Assembly: GCA_902497025.1 (NCBI GenBank)
Contig: CABVDJ010000008.1
Coordinates: 4,903-68,902 of the forward strand
Reading direction: 5' to 3'
From: an uncultured Collinsella sp.
GTDB taxonomy: Bacteria; Actinomycetota; Coriobacteriia; Coriobacteriales; Coriobacteriaceae
DNA length: 64,000 nucleotides
Within the stretch, counting starts at the first letter, position 1; each line of letters starts with the position of its first letter. The notes under the pieces were generated by a model. It saw nothing but the letters and a program-made list of their open reading frames with translations, did no database searches and was not told the origin of the DNA. The position numbers were made by a program, and so were the translations under genes. Shown here one piece after another: positions 38,984 through 47,673 of this stretch.

Positions 38984-39001
38984 TGTATGTAACTTGTATG
39001 C
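38984..39001. promoter_or_regulatory. Candidate GntR operator, copy 2
   Basis: TGTATGTAACTTGTATGC differs at two positions from the 38845-38862 copy and lies 39 nt before the SIS-domain start codon. Confidence 0.55.
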
Positions 39002-39039
39002 CATCGAGAGCATCAAACGAGAAGAAAGGCTGATGCACG

Positions 39040-40032
39040 ATGACTACTCAGGAACAGGTTAAGGACGTCGTCTCCCAGGTTTTGGCCGACAAGGCAGACA
39101 AGGGCGGCATCAAGCGCGTCGTGTGGATTGGCGCCGGCGGATCCAACGGCGGCAACTATCCTGCCCAGTACTTTATGGAGCACGAGGCCACGCAGGTCGT
39201 GAGCTCCAGCTACACCAGCAATGAGTTCGTGCACGCCACGCCCGCCTATGTCAACGAGAACACCCTGGCCGTCGTCGTGTCCATGCGCGGCACCAAGGAG
39301 ACCATCGTCGCCGCCCAGGTCGCCAAGGACCACGGCGCCAGCACCATCGCCATCTATGTCGACGAGTCCGGCCTCACCGAGGTCTGCGACTACAAGATTC
39401 AGTATGACAGCCTGGCCGTCGACGAGTCTTGCATGGGCCGTACCAACTCCGCCGTCGTGACCATGATCGCCATGGAGCTTACGCAGCAGACCGAGGGCTA
39501 TGCCGAGTACGAGACCGCTATGGCCGCGTTCGACTTGGTCGACCCCATCTATCGCAAGGCCGTCGAGTACACCCGTCCGCTCGCTGCCAAGTGGGCCGAG
39601 CAGAACGCCGACAAGCCCTGCATCAACGTGATGGCTCAGGGCCCGCTCTTTGGTGCCGCCTACGTCTTTAGCATCTGCAACGTGCAGGAGATGCTGCAGA
39701 TCGACTCCTGCACCATCAACACCTGCGACTTCTTCCACGGCCCCTTCGAGATCCTGGACAAGCGCACCTCGCTGTTCCAGCTCATCAGCGTCGGCCGCAG
39801 CCGCTGCAACGACGAGCGCGGCATCCGCTTCGTCAACCAGTACGGTGGCGAGCGCGTCTATCAGCTCGACGCCAAGGAGCTCGGCCTCAACGACATCAAG
39901 GACAGCGTGAGCGAGTACTTCAACCACCTGATCTTTGCCCCGATCCTCAACAACGTGTACATGCGTGCGCTCTCTGCCGTCACCCACAAGGACTACATGA
40001 CGCGCCGCTACATGTGGAAGCTGGACTACTAA
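39040..40032 (+). CDS. SIS-domain sugar-phosphate isomerase/deglycase-like protein (1)
   Basis: The 330-residue protein has two SIS domains, like FrlB and GfrE/F amine-sugar-6-phosphate deglycases and the GlmS isomerase half. The first shows WIGAGGSNGGNYPAQYF, the second has CDFFHGPFEIL, where the HGPFE segment is part of the active site in this family. It ends TRRYMWKLDY, nearly identical to SIS protein 2. It is divergent from GntR 1. Cleavage of a glycated amine (Amadori product) or a related amino sugar phosphate is inferred. The substrate is not known. Confidence 0.82.
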   Translation: MTTQEQVKDVVSQVLADKADKGGIKRVVWIGAGGSNGGNYPAQYFMEHEATQVVSSSYTSNEFVHATPAYVNENTLAVVVSMRGTKETIVAAQVAKDHGASTIAIYVDESGLTEVCDYKIQYDSLAVDESCMGRTNSAVVTMIAMELTQQTEGYAEYETAMAAFDLVDPIYRKAVEYTRPLAAKWAEQNADKPCINVMAQGPLFGAAYVFSICNVQEMLQIDSCTINTCDFFHGPFEILDKRTSLFQLISVGRSRCNDERGIRFVNQYGGERVYQLDAKELGLNDIKDSVSEYFNHLIFAPILNNVYMRALSAVTHKDYMTRRYMWKLDY

Positions 40033-40035
40033 GAG

Positions 40036-40061
40036 TTACGCGGTTTTACCAAACCGCGTAA
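40036..40061. repeat. Hairpin TTACGCGGTTT-TACC-AAACCGCGTAA, copy 1
   Basis: A perfect 11-bp stem and 4-nt loop, immediately after the SIS 1 stop codon and directly before structured element copy 2. An identical 26-nt hairpin lies at 48447-48472 before copy 3. Confidence 0.85.
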
Positions 40062-40065
40062 CGGC

Positions 40066-40194
40066 TCGACGCTGCGCGGACCGCATTTGGACAATCTGAC
40101 GTTCAACTTCAAGGGCGCGACCAGAAGGTCAGCGCCCTTTCGTTTCACGCCACCTTGCCTCAAATGCGGCCCGCTCGCTGACTTATGCTCAACC
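40066..40194. ncRNA. Structured intergenic element, family 1, copy 2 (putative RNA)
   Basis: The outer stem 40076-40089 pairs with 40161-40174 (13 of 14). The inner hairpin is at 40111-40139 with GACC-AGAA-GGTC at its tip. The conserved words TCGACGCTGC, CAATCTGACGTTCA, CACCTTGC and GCTGACTTATGCTCAACC are shared with copy 3, while both stem sequences differ. Confidence 0.62.
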
Positions 40195-40212
40195 AGCGGT
40201 GCCTTAGACGTT

Positions 40213-40258
40213 GGGGACGTTCTTAAATGACTAGTCATTTGGGAACGTCCCCAATGAG
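40213..40258. repeat. GGGGACGTTC palindromic repeat
   Basis: GGGGACGTTCttAAATGACT pairs with AGTCATTTgGGAACGTCCCC in one nearly perfect palindrome, the same unit as at 9658 and 48690. Confidence 0.75.
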
Positions 40259-40307
40259 TATGTGGGGAAGCAGATTTTTCCGTTCGGCGATTTGTGTCTT
40301 GAAAAAT

Positions 40308-40330
40308 GTATATAACGACTATAACGTAGT
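40308..40330. promoter_or_regulatory. ATAACG-rich candidate operator upstream of the EamA gene
   Basis: TGTATATAACGACTATAACG contains two ATAACG words 11 nt apart. Related words occur before the PTS operon, GntR 2 and the CDS at 63946. Confidence 0.45.
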
Positions 40331-40366
40331 GTGAAACATATTGGAAACAATACCGAGGAGGCTGCG

Positions 40367-41449
40367 TTGAAGAAAAGCAATCTGGGCTATGTGCTGGTGC
40401 TGGTCGCCGCGCTTATGTGGGGCAGCATCGGAATCTTTGTAAACGGCATCTCGGCCATGGGCGTTTCGTCCCAGAGCATGGCTGCCTTTCGCTTGTTGGT
40501 CGGAGCGCTTATCTTGGCGCCGGTCCTGATGTTTATGGGCTGCCGTCCGGGTGAGGGGTCTACCGTGGCTCAGGGTCCGCTGGCCCTGTTCAAGGCAAGC
40601 CCCAAAGAGCTCGTCCCCTGCGCGCTTGTCGGTATCGTCGGTCTGGCCGCCGCCAACACCTGCTATTACGAGTGCATGGGCGAGGTCGGCATGTCCACGG
40701 CCTCGGTGCTGCTCTACACCTCGCCGGTGTTTGGTGTCATGCTCGGCCGCGTACTTTATCGCGAGGACGTGACCCCCAACAAGCTCGTTGCCATTGTCTT
40801 TAACATCGTTGGCTGCGTGCTTGCAGTGACCAATGGCGACCTTTCCGGTTTCCATTTTTCGGTTTGGGGCGTCACGTCGGGCGTGATTGCAGGCCTTTGT
40901 GGTGCGTCGCTCGCGGTGTTTAGCCGGATAGCAACCAAGACGGTCCACCCGCTGGCTGTCACGTTTTGGGGCTTTGTTTTTGGCGGTGCGGTTATGGCGG
41001 CTATCGCGGCTCCGTGGCCGGATGTCGCCGCGGCAATGTCGCCACAGCTGCTGCTGCTGTTCCTTGGCTTTGGACTCATCCCCACAGCTGTGGCCTACAT
41101 CTTATATATGCAGGGTCTGTCCATGGGGCTCGAGACATCGAAAGTTCCCGTCGTAATGTCATTCGAGACGGTCGTCACCGTACTGCTGGGCATTGGTGTC
41201 TACGCCGAGCCCGCCGGCGCGATCAAAGTCCTGGGCATCGTGCTGGTGCTCGCGTCCATCCTGATTATGAACACCGACTTCTCCAAGCTGCGCAACAGTG
41301 TGTTTGTCGGTCATGTCGTTGAGAGCATGACCTTTAAGCCCAATGCGTGGTGGACGGAGAAATCGCAGGACATGGATCTGTTTAAGGAACGCACCGGCAT
41401 CGCGCTGGAGCCCACCGTGCAGGAAAGCCCCTGGTACTTCGTGCGATAG
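40367..41449 (+). CDS. EamA/DMT-family transporter
   Basis: The 360-residue membrane protein has ten hydrophobic helices in two EamA repeats (YVLVLVAALMWGSIGIFVNG and GVTSGVIAGLCGASLAVFSR). I chose the TTG at 40367 because GAGGAGG lies 7 nt upstream. The GTG at 40331 is possible but lacks a site. A cytoplasmic tail of about 60 residues follows the last helix, longer than usual. It sits between SIS 1 and the PTS operon and shares an ATAACG-type upstream motif with the latter, so it may export an end product such as an amino acid. Confidence 0.82.
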   Translation: MKKSNLGYVLVLVAALMWGSIGIFVNGISAMGVSSQSMAAFRLLVGALILAPVLMFMGCRPGEGSTVAQGPLALFKASPKELVPCALVGIVGLAAANTCYYECMGEVGMSTASVLLYTSPVFGVMLGRVLYREDVTPNKLVAIVFNIVGCVLAVTNGDLSGFHFSVWGVTSGVIAGLCGASLAVFSRIATKTVHPLAVTFWGFVFGGAVMAAIAAPWPDVAAAMSPQLLLLFLGFGLIPTAVAYILYMQGLSMGLETSKVPVVMSFETVVTVLLGIGVYAEPAGAIKVLGIVLVLASILIMNTDFSKLRNSVFVGHVVESMTFKPNAWWTEKSQDMDLFKERTGIALEPTVQESPWYFVR

Positions 41450-41586
41450 GGGAGCGCTTATAGCCTCCGACCTGGGGTTATCCAGTCGACGCCGACCTAC
41501 CCCGTGCCAACGTTTCGAGTACGTTAAACCCGTCAACGGTCGATTTTCACCCGCGAACGGTCTTTATACTAATTAGCAATATAAGC

Positions 41587-41616
41587 AACGTATAAGACGT
41601 TATAATGACCATAACG
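41587..41616. promoter_or_regulatory. ATAACG/ACGTTATA candidate operator of the PTS operon
   Basis: The segment carries AACGTATAAGACGTTATAAT and then CCATAACG, 17 nt before the IIAB start. It overlaps the likely -10 region. Confidence 0.5.
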
Positions 41617-41632
41617 AAAAGGAGGAGGCAAG

Positions 41633-42556
41633 ATGAATCAGATCATTCTCGCATCTCATGGCGGCCTGGCCGCAGGCGCCAAAGACACGCTCGAGATGGT
41701 TCTCGGCGACGTGTCGAACGTCCACGTCGTGTCGCTTGCTCGTGACGACAAGGAGCCCATCACCAATAAGGTTGAGGCTATGATCGCCACGTTCAACGCG
41801 GACGACACCGTCTATGTGCTGACCGATATGCTCGGCAGCTCGGTCAACAACAACATGGTCGAGCTTTCCAAGAACGGCACGAAGTTCACGGTTGTCAGCG
41901 GTTTCAACATTCCGTTGGCACTGACGCTCGCTATGAGCCCCGTCCCCGTCAAGGGCGCCGAGCTCGCGGCCCTCATCAACGAGGCCCGCACCGGTCTGAC
42001 CAACCCCAACGCACCGGTCGAGGCCGCCGCGGCTCCCGCCAAGAAGGCCAAGGCGTCCCGTCACAGCTCCGGTCCCGCCAAGATCGTCCTCGCACGTCTT
42101 GACTACCGTCTGCTGCACGGCCAGGTCGTCTTTACCTGGACCACCAAGGTTCAGGCCGAGCGCATCATCGTCGTCGACAACGCCGCCGCCAACGATGACA
42201 TCAAGAAGGGCGCTCTTAAGCTGGCCAAGCCCCAGGGCGTGCGCCTGAACGTCTTCACCGTCGAGCGTGCCCTCGCCAAGATGGACAAGCTCAACACCCT
42301 CGGCGAGCGCGTCATGTTCGTCTTTGGAAACACTGCCGAGATGCTGCAGTTCTGCCAGGGCTACAAGCTCGACGCCATCAACCTGGGCGCCACCGCCAAC
42401 CACGACGGTGCCGATCAGATTGGCGGCAAGGACAGCTCCGTCTTCCTCGACGCCACCCAGAAGGCCGACGTCAACCAGCTGCTCGACATGGGCATCAAGC
42501 TCTACGTCCAGCAGACCCCTACGTATCAGAGCGTCGACATCGACGCCAAGCTGTAA
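41633..42556 (+). CDS. Mannose-family PTS EIIAB component
   Basis: The 307-residue cytoplasmic protein fuses IIA (1-125) and IIB (150-307) through an Ala/Pro/Lys-rich linker. IIA carries the phosphorylated His9 in ASHGGLAAG. IIB carries the phosphorylated His162 in RLDYRLLHGQV. It passes phosphate from HPr to sugar entering through IIC/IID. It begins the operon IIAB-IIC-IID-SIS 2, with spacings of 36, 13 and 199 nt. Glucoselysine/fructoselysine PTS systems of enterobacteria combine the same family with SIS deglycases. Confidence 0.93.
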   Translation: MNQIILASHGGLAAGAKDTLEMVLGDVSNVHVVSLARDDKEPITNKVEAMIATFNADDTVYVLTDMLGSSVNNNMVELSKNGTKFTVVSGFNIPLALTLAMSPVPVKGAELAALINEARTGLTNPNAPVEAAAAPAKKAKASRHSSGPAKIVLARLDYRLLHGQVVFTWTTKVQAERIIVVDNAAANDDIKKGALKLAKPQGVRLNVFTVERALAKMDKLNTLGERVMFVFGNTAEMLQFCQGYKLDAINLGATANHDGADQIGGKDSSVFLDATQKADVNQLLDMGIKLYVQQTPTYQSVDIDAKL

Positions 42557-42592
42557 TCAACCAGGCTTTTGCCTGACTGAAAGGAGAAGGGT

Positions 42593-43387
42593 ATGAATAC
42601 GTTCATCAGTGCGGTGCTCGTCGGCCTCGTCGGCGTGTTCTGCATGTGGGACTCCCGCCTGCTCGGTCGTCTTAACTTCGAGCAGCCCCTCGTCGGCGCT
42701 ACGCTCGTCGGTCTGCTGTTGGGCGATGTGCCCACCGGCCTTGCCGTCGGTGCCGCCGTCGAGCTCGTGTCCATGGGCCTGGTGCAGGTCGGCGCCGCCG
42801 TTCCGCCCGATATGGTCCTGGGCGGCATCGTGGCCGCTGCCTTTGCGTGCCTGACCGATGCTTCCGCCGAGACCGCCATGACGATCGCCATCCCGGTTGC
42901 CGTCCTGGGTCAGCTCCTCGGCATCGTGTTCCGTTCCATCATCGCCGCCCTCACCCATGTGGCAGATAGCGCGATCGATAACGGAAAGTTCAAGACCGCC
43001 TACCGTATGCACATCTGCGCCGGCTCCGGTCTGTACGCCATCATGTACTTCCTGCCGATCTTCCTCGCCGTCTTTGTTGGCACCGACCTGGTTCAGGCCA
43101 TCGTCAACATGGTTCCCGAGTGGCTGTCCACTGGTCTTAACGTTTCGACCAAGATCATGACCGCCTACGGCTTGGCCCTGCTGCTCACCATGATGATCAA
43201 GAAGGGTATGACTCCGTTCCTGTTCATCGGTTTCCTGCTCGCCGCTTACCTCAACCTGTCCGTCATCGCGGTCGCTCTGATCGGTGTGTGCCTGGCTGTC
43301 GTCTTCATGGGCTTCAAGTTCAACGGTTCCCATGCAGCCGCCGGTGTCGATTCCGACTACGATCCGCTCGAAGACGACGAAGACTAA
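42593..43387 (+). CDS. Mannose-family PTS EIIC component
   Basis: The 264-residue membrane protein forms the sugar channel with IID. It begins MNTFISAVLVGLVGVFCMWD and has the family segments LVGLLLGDVPTGLAVGAAVELV and VPPDMVLGGIVAAAFA. The C-terminal 30 residues are polar and acidic (DYDPLEDDED). RBS AAAGGAGAAGG. It lies 13 nt before IID. Confidence 0.93.
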   Translation: MNTFISAVLVGLVGVFCMWDSRLLGRLNFEQPLVGATLVGLLLGDVPTGLAVGAAVELVSMGLVQVGAAVPPDMVLGGIVAAAFACLTDASAETAMTIAIPVAVLGQLLGIVFRSIIAALTHVADSAIDNGKFKTAYRMHICAGSGLYAIMYFLPIFLAVFVGTDLVQAIVNMVPEWLSTGLNVSTKIMTAYGLALLLTMMIKKGMTPFLFIGFLLAAYLNLSVIAVALIGVCLAVVFMGFKFNGSHAAAGVDSDYDPLEDDED

Positions 43388-43400
43388 GGAGGAACACACT

Positions 43401-44234
43401 ATGGCAACCGCAACCAAGGACGTGTCCCTGAACAAGAAGGTCAGCCAGTTCTTCTGGCGCTCCTGGGCCATCCAGGCCTCTTGGAACTACGAGCGTCAGA
43501 TGAACATGGGCTTCCTCTACGGCATGGTTCCCACGCTCGATCGCCTCTATCCGGATGAGTCCGATCCCAAGCAGCTCGCTGCTAAGAAAGAGGCTTACCA
43601 CCGTCACATGGCGTTCTACAACTGCACCCCGCAGACGAGCGCTTTCATCCTGGGCCTCTCCGCCTCCATGGAGGAGGAGTACGCCAAGGATCCCGAGAAC
43701 TTCGATCCCGATTCGATCAACGCGGTCAAGACCTCCCTCATGGGTCCGCTTTCCGGTATCGGTGACTCCTTCTTCCAGGGCACCATCCGCGTTATCGCCT
43801 TTGGCCTGGGCGTTCAGCTGGCTCAGCAGGGCTCCATCATGGGCCCGATCCTGGCCATGCTCATCTCCATCGTCCCCTCCGTGCTGATCACTTGGTTCGC
43901 AGCCAAGATGGGCTATCAGGGCGGCCACGAGTACCTGAGCAAGCTTCAGGGCGGCGACCTCATGGAGAAGCTCATGTATGTCTGCGGCATCGTGGGTCTT
44001 ATGTCCGTGGGCGGCATGATCGCTACGCTGATCGGCGCCACCACCCCGCTGCAGTTCGCTGAGGGCACCGTCGTTATCCAGGACATCCTGGACGGCATGA
44101 TGCCCCAGATGATCTCCCTTGGCCTCACCGGCCTTATGTACTGGCTCATCAAGAAGAACGTCAACACCGGTTGGCTTCTCGTGATCGCCATCGTGGGCGG
44201 CATCGCCCTCTCCGCGGCCGGCATCCTGGCCTAG
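43401..44234 (+). CDS. Mannose-family PTS EIID component
   Basis: The 277-residue membrane protein has the IID hallmarks FFWRSWAIQASWNYERQMNMGF near the N-terminus (as two adjacent short motifs) and SLMGPLSGIGDSFFQGTIR centrally, with several C-terminal helices. With IIC it forms the permease for an unidentified hexose or glycated amine. The ATG at 43401 follows AAGGAGGAAC. An upstream in-frame ATG lies inside IIC. Confidence 0.94.
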   Translation: MATATKDVSLNKKVSQFFWRSWAIQASWNYERQMNMGFLYGMVPTLDRLYPDESDPKQLAAKKEAYHRHMAFYNCTPQTSAFILGLSASMEEEYAKDPENFDPDSINAVKTSLMGPLSGIGDSFFQGTIRVIAFGLGVQLAQQGSIMGPILAMLISIVPSVLITWFAAKMGYQGGHEYLSKLQGGDLMEKLMYVCGIVGLMSVGGMIATLIGATTPLQFAEGTVVIQDILDGMMPQMISLGLTGLMYWLIKKNVNTGWLLVIAIVGGIALSAAGILA

Positions 44235-44269
44235 TCGCGACCAAGCGTCTAACCGCTTTCCCCCGGGGG

Positions 44270-44298
44270 CCTGCCTGGCATCCCATACCCCAGGCAGG
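44270..44298. repeat. Intercistronic hairpin between IID and SIS 2
   Basis: CCTGCCTGG pairs with CCAGGCAGG around 11 nt, with no following T-run. A second palindromic unit (GTGACA-AAGGGAC with GTCCCTTATGTCAC) follows at 44315-44341. They may stabilise or process the operon mRNA rather than end it. Confidence 0.6.
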
Positions 44299-44433
44299 TT
44301 CCCATCCCCAAACGTGACAAAGGGACCGTCCCTTATGTCACATCCTCGACGGGCTGGCGACTCGGCCCAAATCACGGTAACCCTGCGAGCGTCCGGCAAT
44401 GTGGCGCCGCAAAAATCGAAAGGAATGTGTCAG

Positions 44434-45417
44434 ATGTACGAGATCGACCTTAACCTCCCTAAGCAGATCGTCGCTGACGTCCTGTCCAACCACGAGATCC
44501 ACAGCGTTGCCTTCGTCGGCTGCGGTGCCTCCATGTCCGACCTGTACCCCGCCAAGTACTTCCTGGCCAACAACACGGACAAGCTGAACGTTCAGATCTT
44601 CACCGCTAACGAGTTCAACTACGACACGCCTTCCTGGGTCAACGAGCACACCTTCGTGATCACCTGCTCCCTCGGTGGCTCCACGCCCGAGACCGTCGAG
44701 GCCAACAAGACCGCCAAGAAGCACAACTGCCCGGTCGTCTCCCTCACCAACAAGGCTGGCTCCGCTCTGACCGTCGACGCCGACCACGTCATCGTCCACG
44801 GCTTCCACGCCAACTATGCCGCCAAGGCCGAGAAGCCTGGCTACGCCATCGCTCTCGCTCTCGAGATCCTTCAGCAGACCGAGGGCTATGATCACTACGA
44901 GGATATGATCACCGGCCTCACCAACATCTTCGACCTGTGCGAGAACGCCGCTCAGCACTGCACGAAGCTTGCCAAGAAGTTCGCTGAGGACTTCAAGGAC
45001 GACAAGATGATCTACTTCATGGCTTCCGGTGCCTCCGAGAAGATGGCCTACTCTCACGCCGCCTTCCTGTTCACCGAGATGCAGTGGATCGACGCCGCCG
45101 CCTACAACACCGGCGAGTACTTCCACGGCCCGTTCGAGGTTTCCACCGAGGGTAAGCCCTACGTCTTCTTCATGTCCGATGGTGCTACCCGTCCGATGGA
45201 CGCCCGCGCCCTCACCTTCCTTGAGCGCATGGGCGCCAAGGTCGCTCTGATCGACTCCAAGGACTACGGTCTGGCCGACGCCGTGCCGGCGAGCGTCATC
45301 ACCTACTTCAACCCGCTGCTGCACCTCGCCGTTATGCGCGAGTACGGCAACCAGATCGCCGAGGCCCGTCAGCACCCGCTGACCATGCGTCGCTACATGT
45401 GGAAGCTTTCCTACTAA
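44434..45417 (+). CDS. SIS-domain sugar-phosphate isomerase/deglycase-like protein (2)
   Basis: The 327-residue protein has two SIS domains: FVGCGASMSDLYPAKYFLAN, CSLGGSTPETVEA, then TGEYFHGPFEVSTEG, the active-site segment of amine-sugar-phosphate deglycases, and the ending TMRRYMWKLSY. Codon bias is strong, suggesting high expression. It is the fourth gene of the PTS operon, so it most likely acts on the phosphorylated sugar that this PTS imports. The ATG at 44434 follows AAAGGAATG. The upstream open frame crosses the hairpins and is not coding. Confidence 0.88.
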   Translation: MYEIDLNLPKQIVADVLSNHEIHSVAFVGCGASMSDLYPAKYFLANNTDKLNVQIFTANEFNYDTPSWVNEHTFVITCSLGGSTPETVEANKTAKKHNCPVVSLTNKAGSALTVDADHVIVHGFHANYAAKAEKPGYAIALALEILQQTEGYDHYEDMITGLTNIFDLCENAAQHCTKLAKKFAEDFKDDKMIYFMASGASEKMAYSHAAFLFTEMQWIDAAAYNTGEYFHGPFEVSTEGKPYVFFMSDGATRPMDARALTFLERMGAKVALIDSKDYGLADAVPASVITYFNPLLHLAVMREYGNQIAEARQHPLTMRRYMWKLSY

Positions 45418-45448
45418 TCACAAGTAAGTAGACCTTACAGGTTGATTG

Positions 45449-45483
45449 AAAGGGGATGGGGTTTGCGCCCCATCCCCTTTTTT
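45449..45483 (+). terminator. Terminator of the PTS-SIS operon
   Basis: AAAGGGGATGGGG pairs with CCCCATCCCCTTT around TTTGCG, followed by T residues. Confidence 0.88.
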
Positions 45484-45529
45484 GCTCTTGGGAGGGCACG
45501 CCTGTCGCGTCGCAAAACCCAGGATAAAA

Positions 45530-45552
45530 CCTACCAAAATAAACCTGTCTCT
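45530..45552. repeat. Short dispersed repeat, reverse orientation
   Basis: The reverse complement matches the GGGACAGGTTTATTTTGGCA unit of 38090 and 57424 except at a few positions. Confidence 0.6.
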
Positions 45553-45577
45553 ATTTGGCAGGTGGGAGGAGATGCGT

Positions 45578-46207
45578 ATGATCAAAGCAGTGCTGTTTGA
45601 CATGGACGGCGTGCTGGTCGATACCGAGTGGTTCTACAACCGTCGTCGCGTGGCGTTTATGGAGGAGAAGGGGTTCCACTTTGACGAGATCCCCGATCTT
45701 TCGGGGTCTAACGAGCCGGCCATTTGGGAGGCGCTGGTGCCCGACGATGTTGAGCTGCGCGAGCGCCTTCGCGTGGAGTACAAGCAGGTCTACAGCCCGG
45801 ACCACCCCGTTCCGTATGCCGAGCTGCTCAACGAGCAGACGGAGCCGGTGATGCGCGCACTGCACGAGCGCGGCGTGAAGTGTGCCATCGCGAGCTCGTC
45901 TTATCGTGAGCTCATTGACGAGCTGGTAGAGATTGCCGGTATCGCCGATGTGCTGGACTACACCATCAGCGGTCACGAGTGCAGTGCGTTTAAGCCCGAC
46001 CCCGAGATCTACCTGCGTGCCATGGAGGCGCTGGGGGTGGAGCCTGCCGAGTGCCTGGTTATCGAGGACTCGCCTTTGGGCATCGAGGCCGGCAAGCGCT
46101 CGGGCGCCCGCGTCCTGGCGCTGCGTCCGCACGAGGGTGTCAACCTCGATCAATCGCGAGCCGATGCCGTTATCGATAATCTGACCGACATTTTGGCCGC
46201 TTTGTAG
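45578..46207 (+). CDS. HAD-family phosphatase (beta-phosphoglucomutase-like)
   Basis: The 209-residue enzyme has the HAD motifs LFDMDGVLVDTE (I, nucleophile Asp), CAIASSSYREL (II), FKPDPEIYLRAM (III Lys) and VIEDSPLGIEAGKRSG (IV). The helical cap places it among phosphoglucomutase- and sugar-phosphatase-like members. The ATG at 45578 is chosen because GGGAGGAG lies 6 nt upstream. An ATG at 45572 touches that site. Its position behind the PTS operon suggests dephosphorylation of a sugar phosphate. The substrate is not known. Confidence 0.88.
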   Translation: MIKAVLFDMDGVLVDTEWFYNRRRVAFMEEKGFHFDEIPDLSGSNEPAIWEALVPDDVELRERLRVEYKQVYSPDHPVPYAELLNEQTEPVMRALHERGVKCAIASSSYRELIDELVEIAGIADVLDYTISGHECSAFKPDPEIYLRAMEALGVEPAECLVIEDSPLGIEAGKRSGARVLALRPHEGVNLDQSRADAVIDNLTDILAAL

Positions 46208-46561
46208 CGTCAATCCGCCGCGAGAAGCACTGATTCACGCGTCTTTTGCCGCGGATTGGCTTTATTTGTCATCTATTTGGATCCGTTTGGCTTCGATTCG
46301 GACTAAGTGAGTAGGCTTTTTGGTGCAGGACGAGCACAAAGCGCATCTGCTCTAGTAAAACCGCAGGTCACAGGGGTGGCGGTTTTGGGTGTGCTCTGCA
46401 GGTCGCTTAAAGTCTACTCACTTGTAATTTGGGCCTTTGGTCGTGGGGTTGCTGGTCCCGCTTTGGTTGTCGAGAGAGGGTGAATTGAAGCGTCCCCGCA
46501 CGCTCCATGTTACAATCGCGGACATATCCCACAACTACATCTGCCTTCGAAAGGAGCCTGC
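46208..46561. other. Intergenic region with a 119-nt hairpin
   Basis: No ORF supported. The centre is the nested inverted repeat at 46305-46423. The YitT gene's ribosome binding site GAAAGGAGC is at the right end. Confidence 0.5.
46305..46423. repeat. Nested inverted repeat (119 nt)
   Basis: Outer arms AAGTGAGTAGGCTTT and AAAGTCTACTCACTT (14 of 15 pairs), a middle stem GAGCACA with TGTGCTC plus TGCAG with CTGCA, and an inner stem AAAACCGC with GCGGTTTT. The arms have no similarity to the other elements in the window. Confidence 0.75.
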
Positions 46562-47569
46562 GTGGCGAACGCCATCGATCGGCTCACGGACCGAGTGCTC
46601 GTGCTCGGCCGCCTCACCATCGTCCGCCGCGCCATTACTGCTGTGGCGGTCACAATTTCTGCCGTCCTCCAAACATTCCTAATCCAGGCGTTCATTCAAC
46701 CCGCCGACCTGCTTCCGAGCGGCCTCACCGGCGTCGCGGTCCTGCTCGATCGTGTTACCTCGCTGGGCGGCGTTCACATCGACATCTCGCTCGGCATGCT
46801 CGCGCTCAACATCCCCGTGGCGCTCCTGTGCTGGAGCGGCATTAGCAAGCGCTTCGTCATCTTCTCGATGATGCAGGTCATGCTCTCGTCGCTGTTCCTC
46901 AACGTCTTTCACTTCGCGCCGTTTTTGGGCGACAAGATCATGCTCATCATTTTTGGTGGCGTGGTCTCGGGTCTGGGCGCTGCCATCGCGCTTAAGTCCG
47001 GCGCATCCACCGGCGGCACCGACTTTATCGCGCTGTGGGTCTCCAACCACACGGGCAAGACCATCTGGGGCGTTATCTTTGGTTTCAACTGCTTTATCCT
47101 GGCGATCTTTGGCTTTATGTTTGGCTGGGACAACGCGGCGTACTCCATCGTGTTCCAGTTTATTTCGACCAAGACCATCGACAGTTTCTATCGTCGCTAC
47201 GACCGCGTGACGCTGCAGATCACAACGCACAAGGCGGACGAGGTCATGACCGCCTATGTTGACCATTTTCAGCATGGCATTAGCTGTGCCGAGGTCATTG
47301 GCGGATACAGCCGCGAGAAGATGTACCTGCTGCATGCCGTTGTCTCGACCTACGAGAGCCAGGACATTATCAAGCTGGTGTGCGACATTGATCCCGGCGC
47401 CGTGATCAATGTGTTCCACACGCTCAACTTTGTGGGCGGCTGGTGGGGCGGTCATGTCGACGAGCCCATGCCCACGGCCGTTCCCGATCCCGACAAGCCC
47501 GCACGCATGGCCAGCAGGCAGGCGCGCCTCAGCGAGCAGGATAGCCTGCAGCAGGACGACGGCAAGTAA
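46562..47569 (+). CDS. YitT-family membrane protein
   Basis: The 335-residue protein has five to six hydrophobic helices of the YitT type (LIQAFIQPADLLPSGLTGVA, LKSGASTGGTDFIALWVS) and a C-terminal cytoplasmic DUF2179-like domain (about 215-285, with ISCAEVIGGYSREKMYLLHAV). The function is unknown in the family. The start is GTG at 46562, preceded by GAAAGGAGCCTGC, with no ATG nearby in frame. Confidence 0.88.
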   Translation: MANAIDRLTDRVLVLGRLTIVRRAITAVAVTISAVLQTFLIQAFIQPADLLPSGLTGVAVLLDRVTSLGGVHIDISLGMLALNIPVALLCWSGISKRFVIFSMMQVMLSSLFLNVFHFAPFLGDKIMLIIFGGVVSGLGAAIALKSGASTGGTDFIALWVSNHTGKTIWGVIFGFNCFILAIFGFMFGWDNAAYSIVFQFISTKTIDSFYRRYDRVTLQITTHKADEVMTAYVDHFQHGISCAEVIGGYSREKMYLLHAVVSTYESQDIIKLVCDIDPGAVINVFHTLNFVGGWWGGHVDEPMPTAVPDPDKPARMASRQARLSEQDSLQQDDGK

Positions 47570-47620
47570 GGATTTGCTGTATGTGGTGTATCGTTTTATC
47601 AATATGAGGTAACATGAAAC

Positions 47621-47640
47621 TAGACGTTATATACGTATTA
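47621..47640. promoter_or_regulatory. ACGTTATA-type candidate operator upstream of GntR 2
   Basis: GACGTTATATACGTATTA contains a near-palindrome ACGTTATATACGT. It lies about 35 nt before the GntR 2 start and resembles the motif before the PTS operon. Confidence 0.45.
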
Positions 47641-47673
47641 GTTATTTCAATATTTCGATAAGAGTGATTAGAT

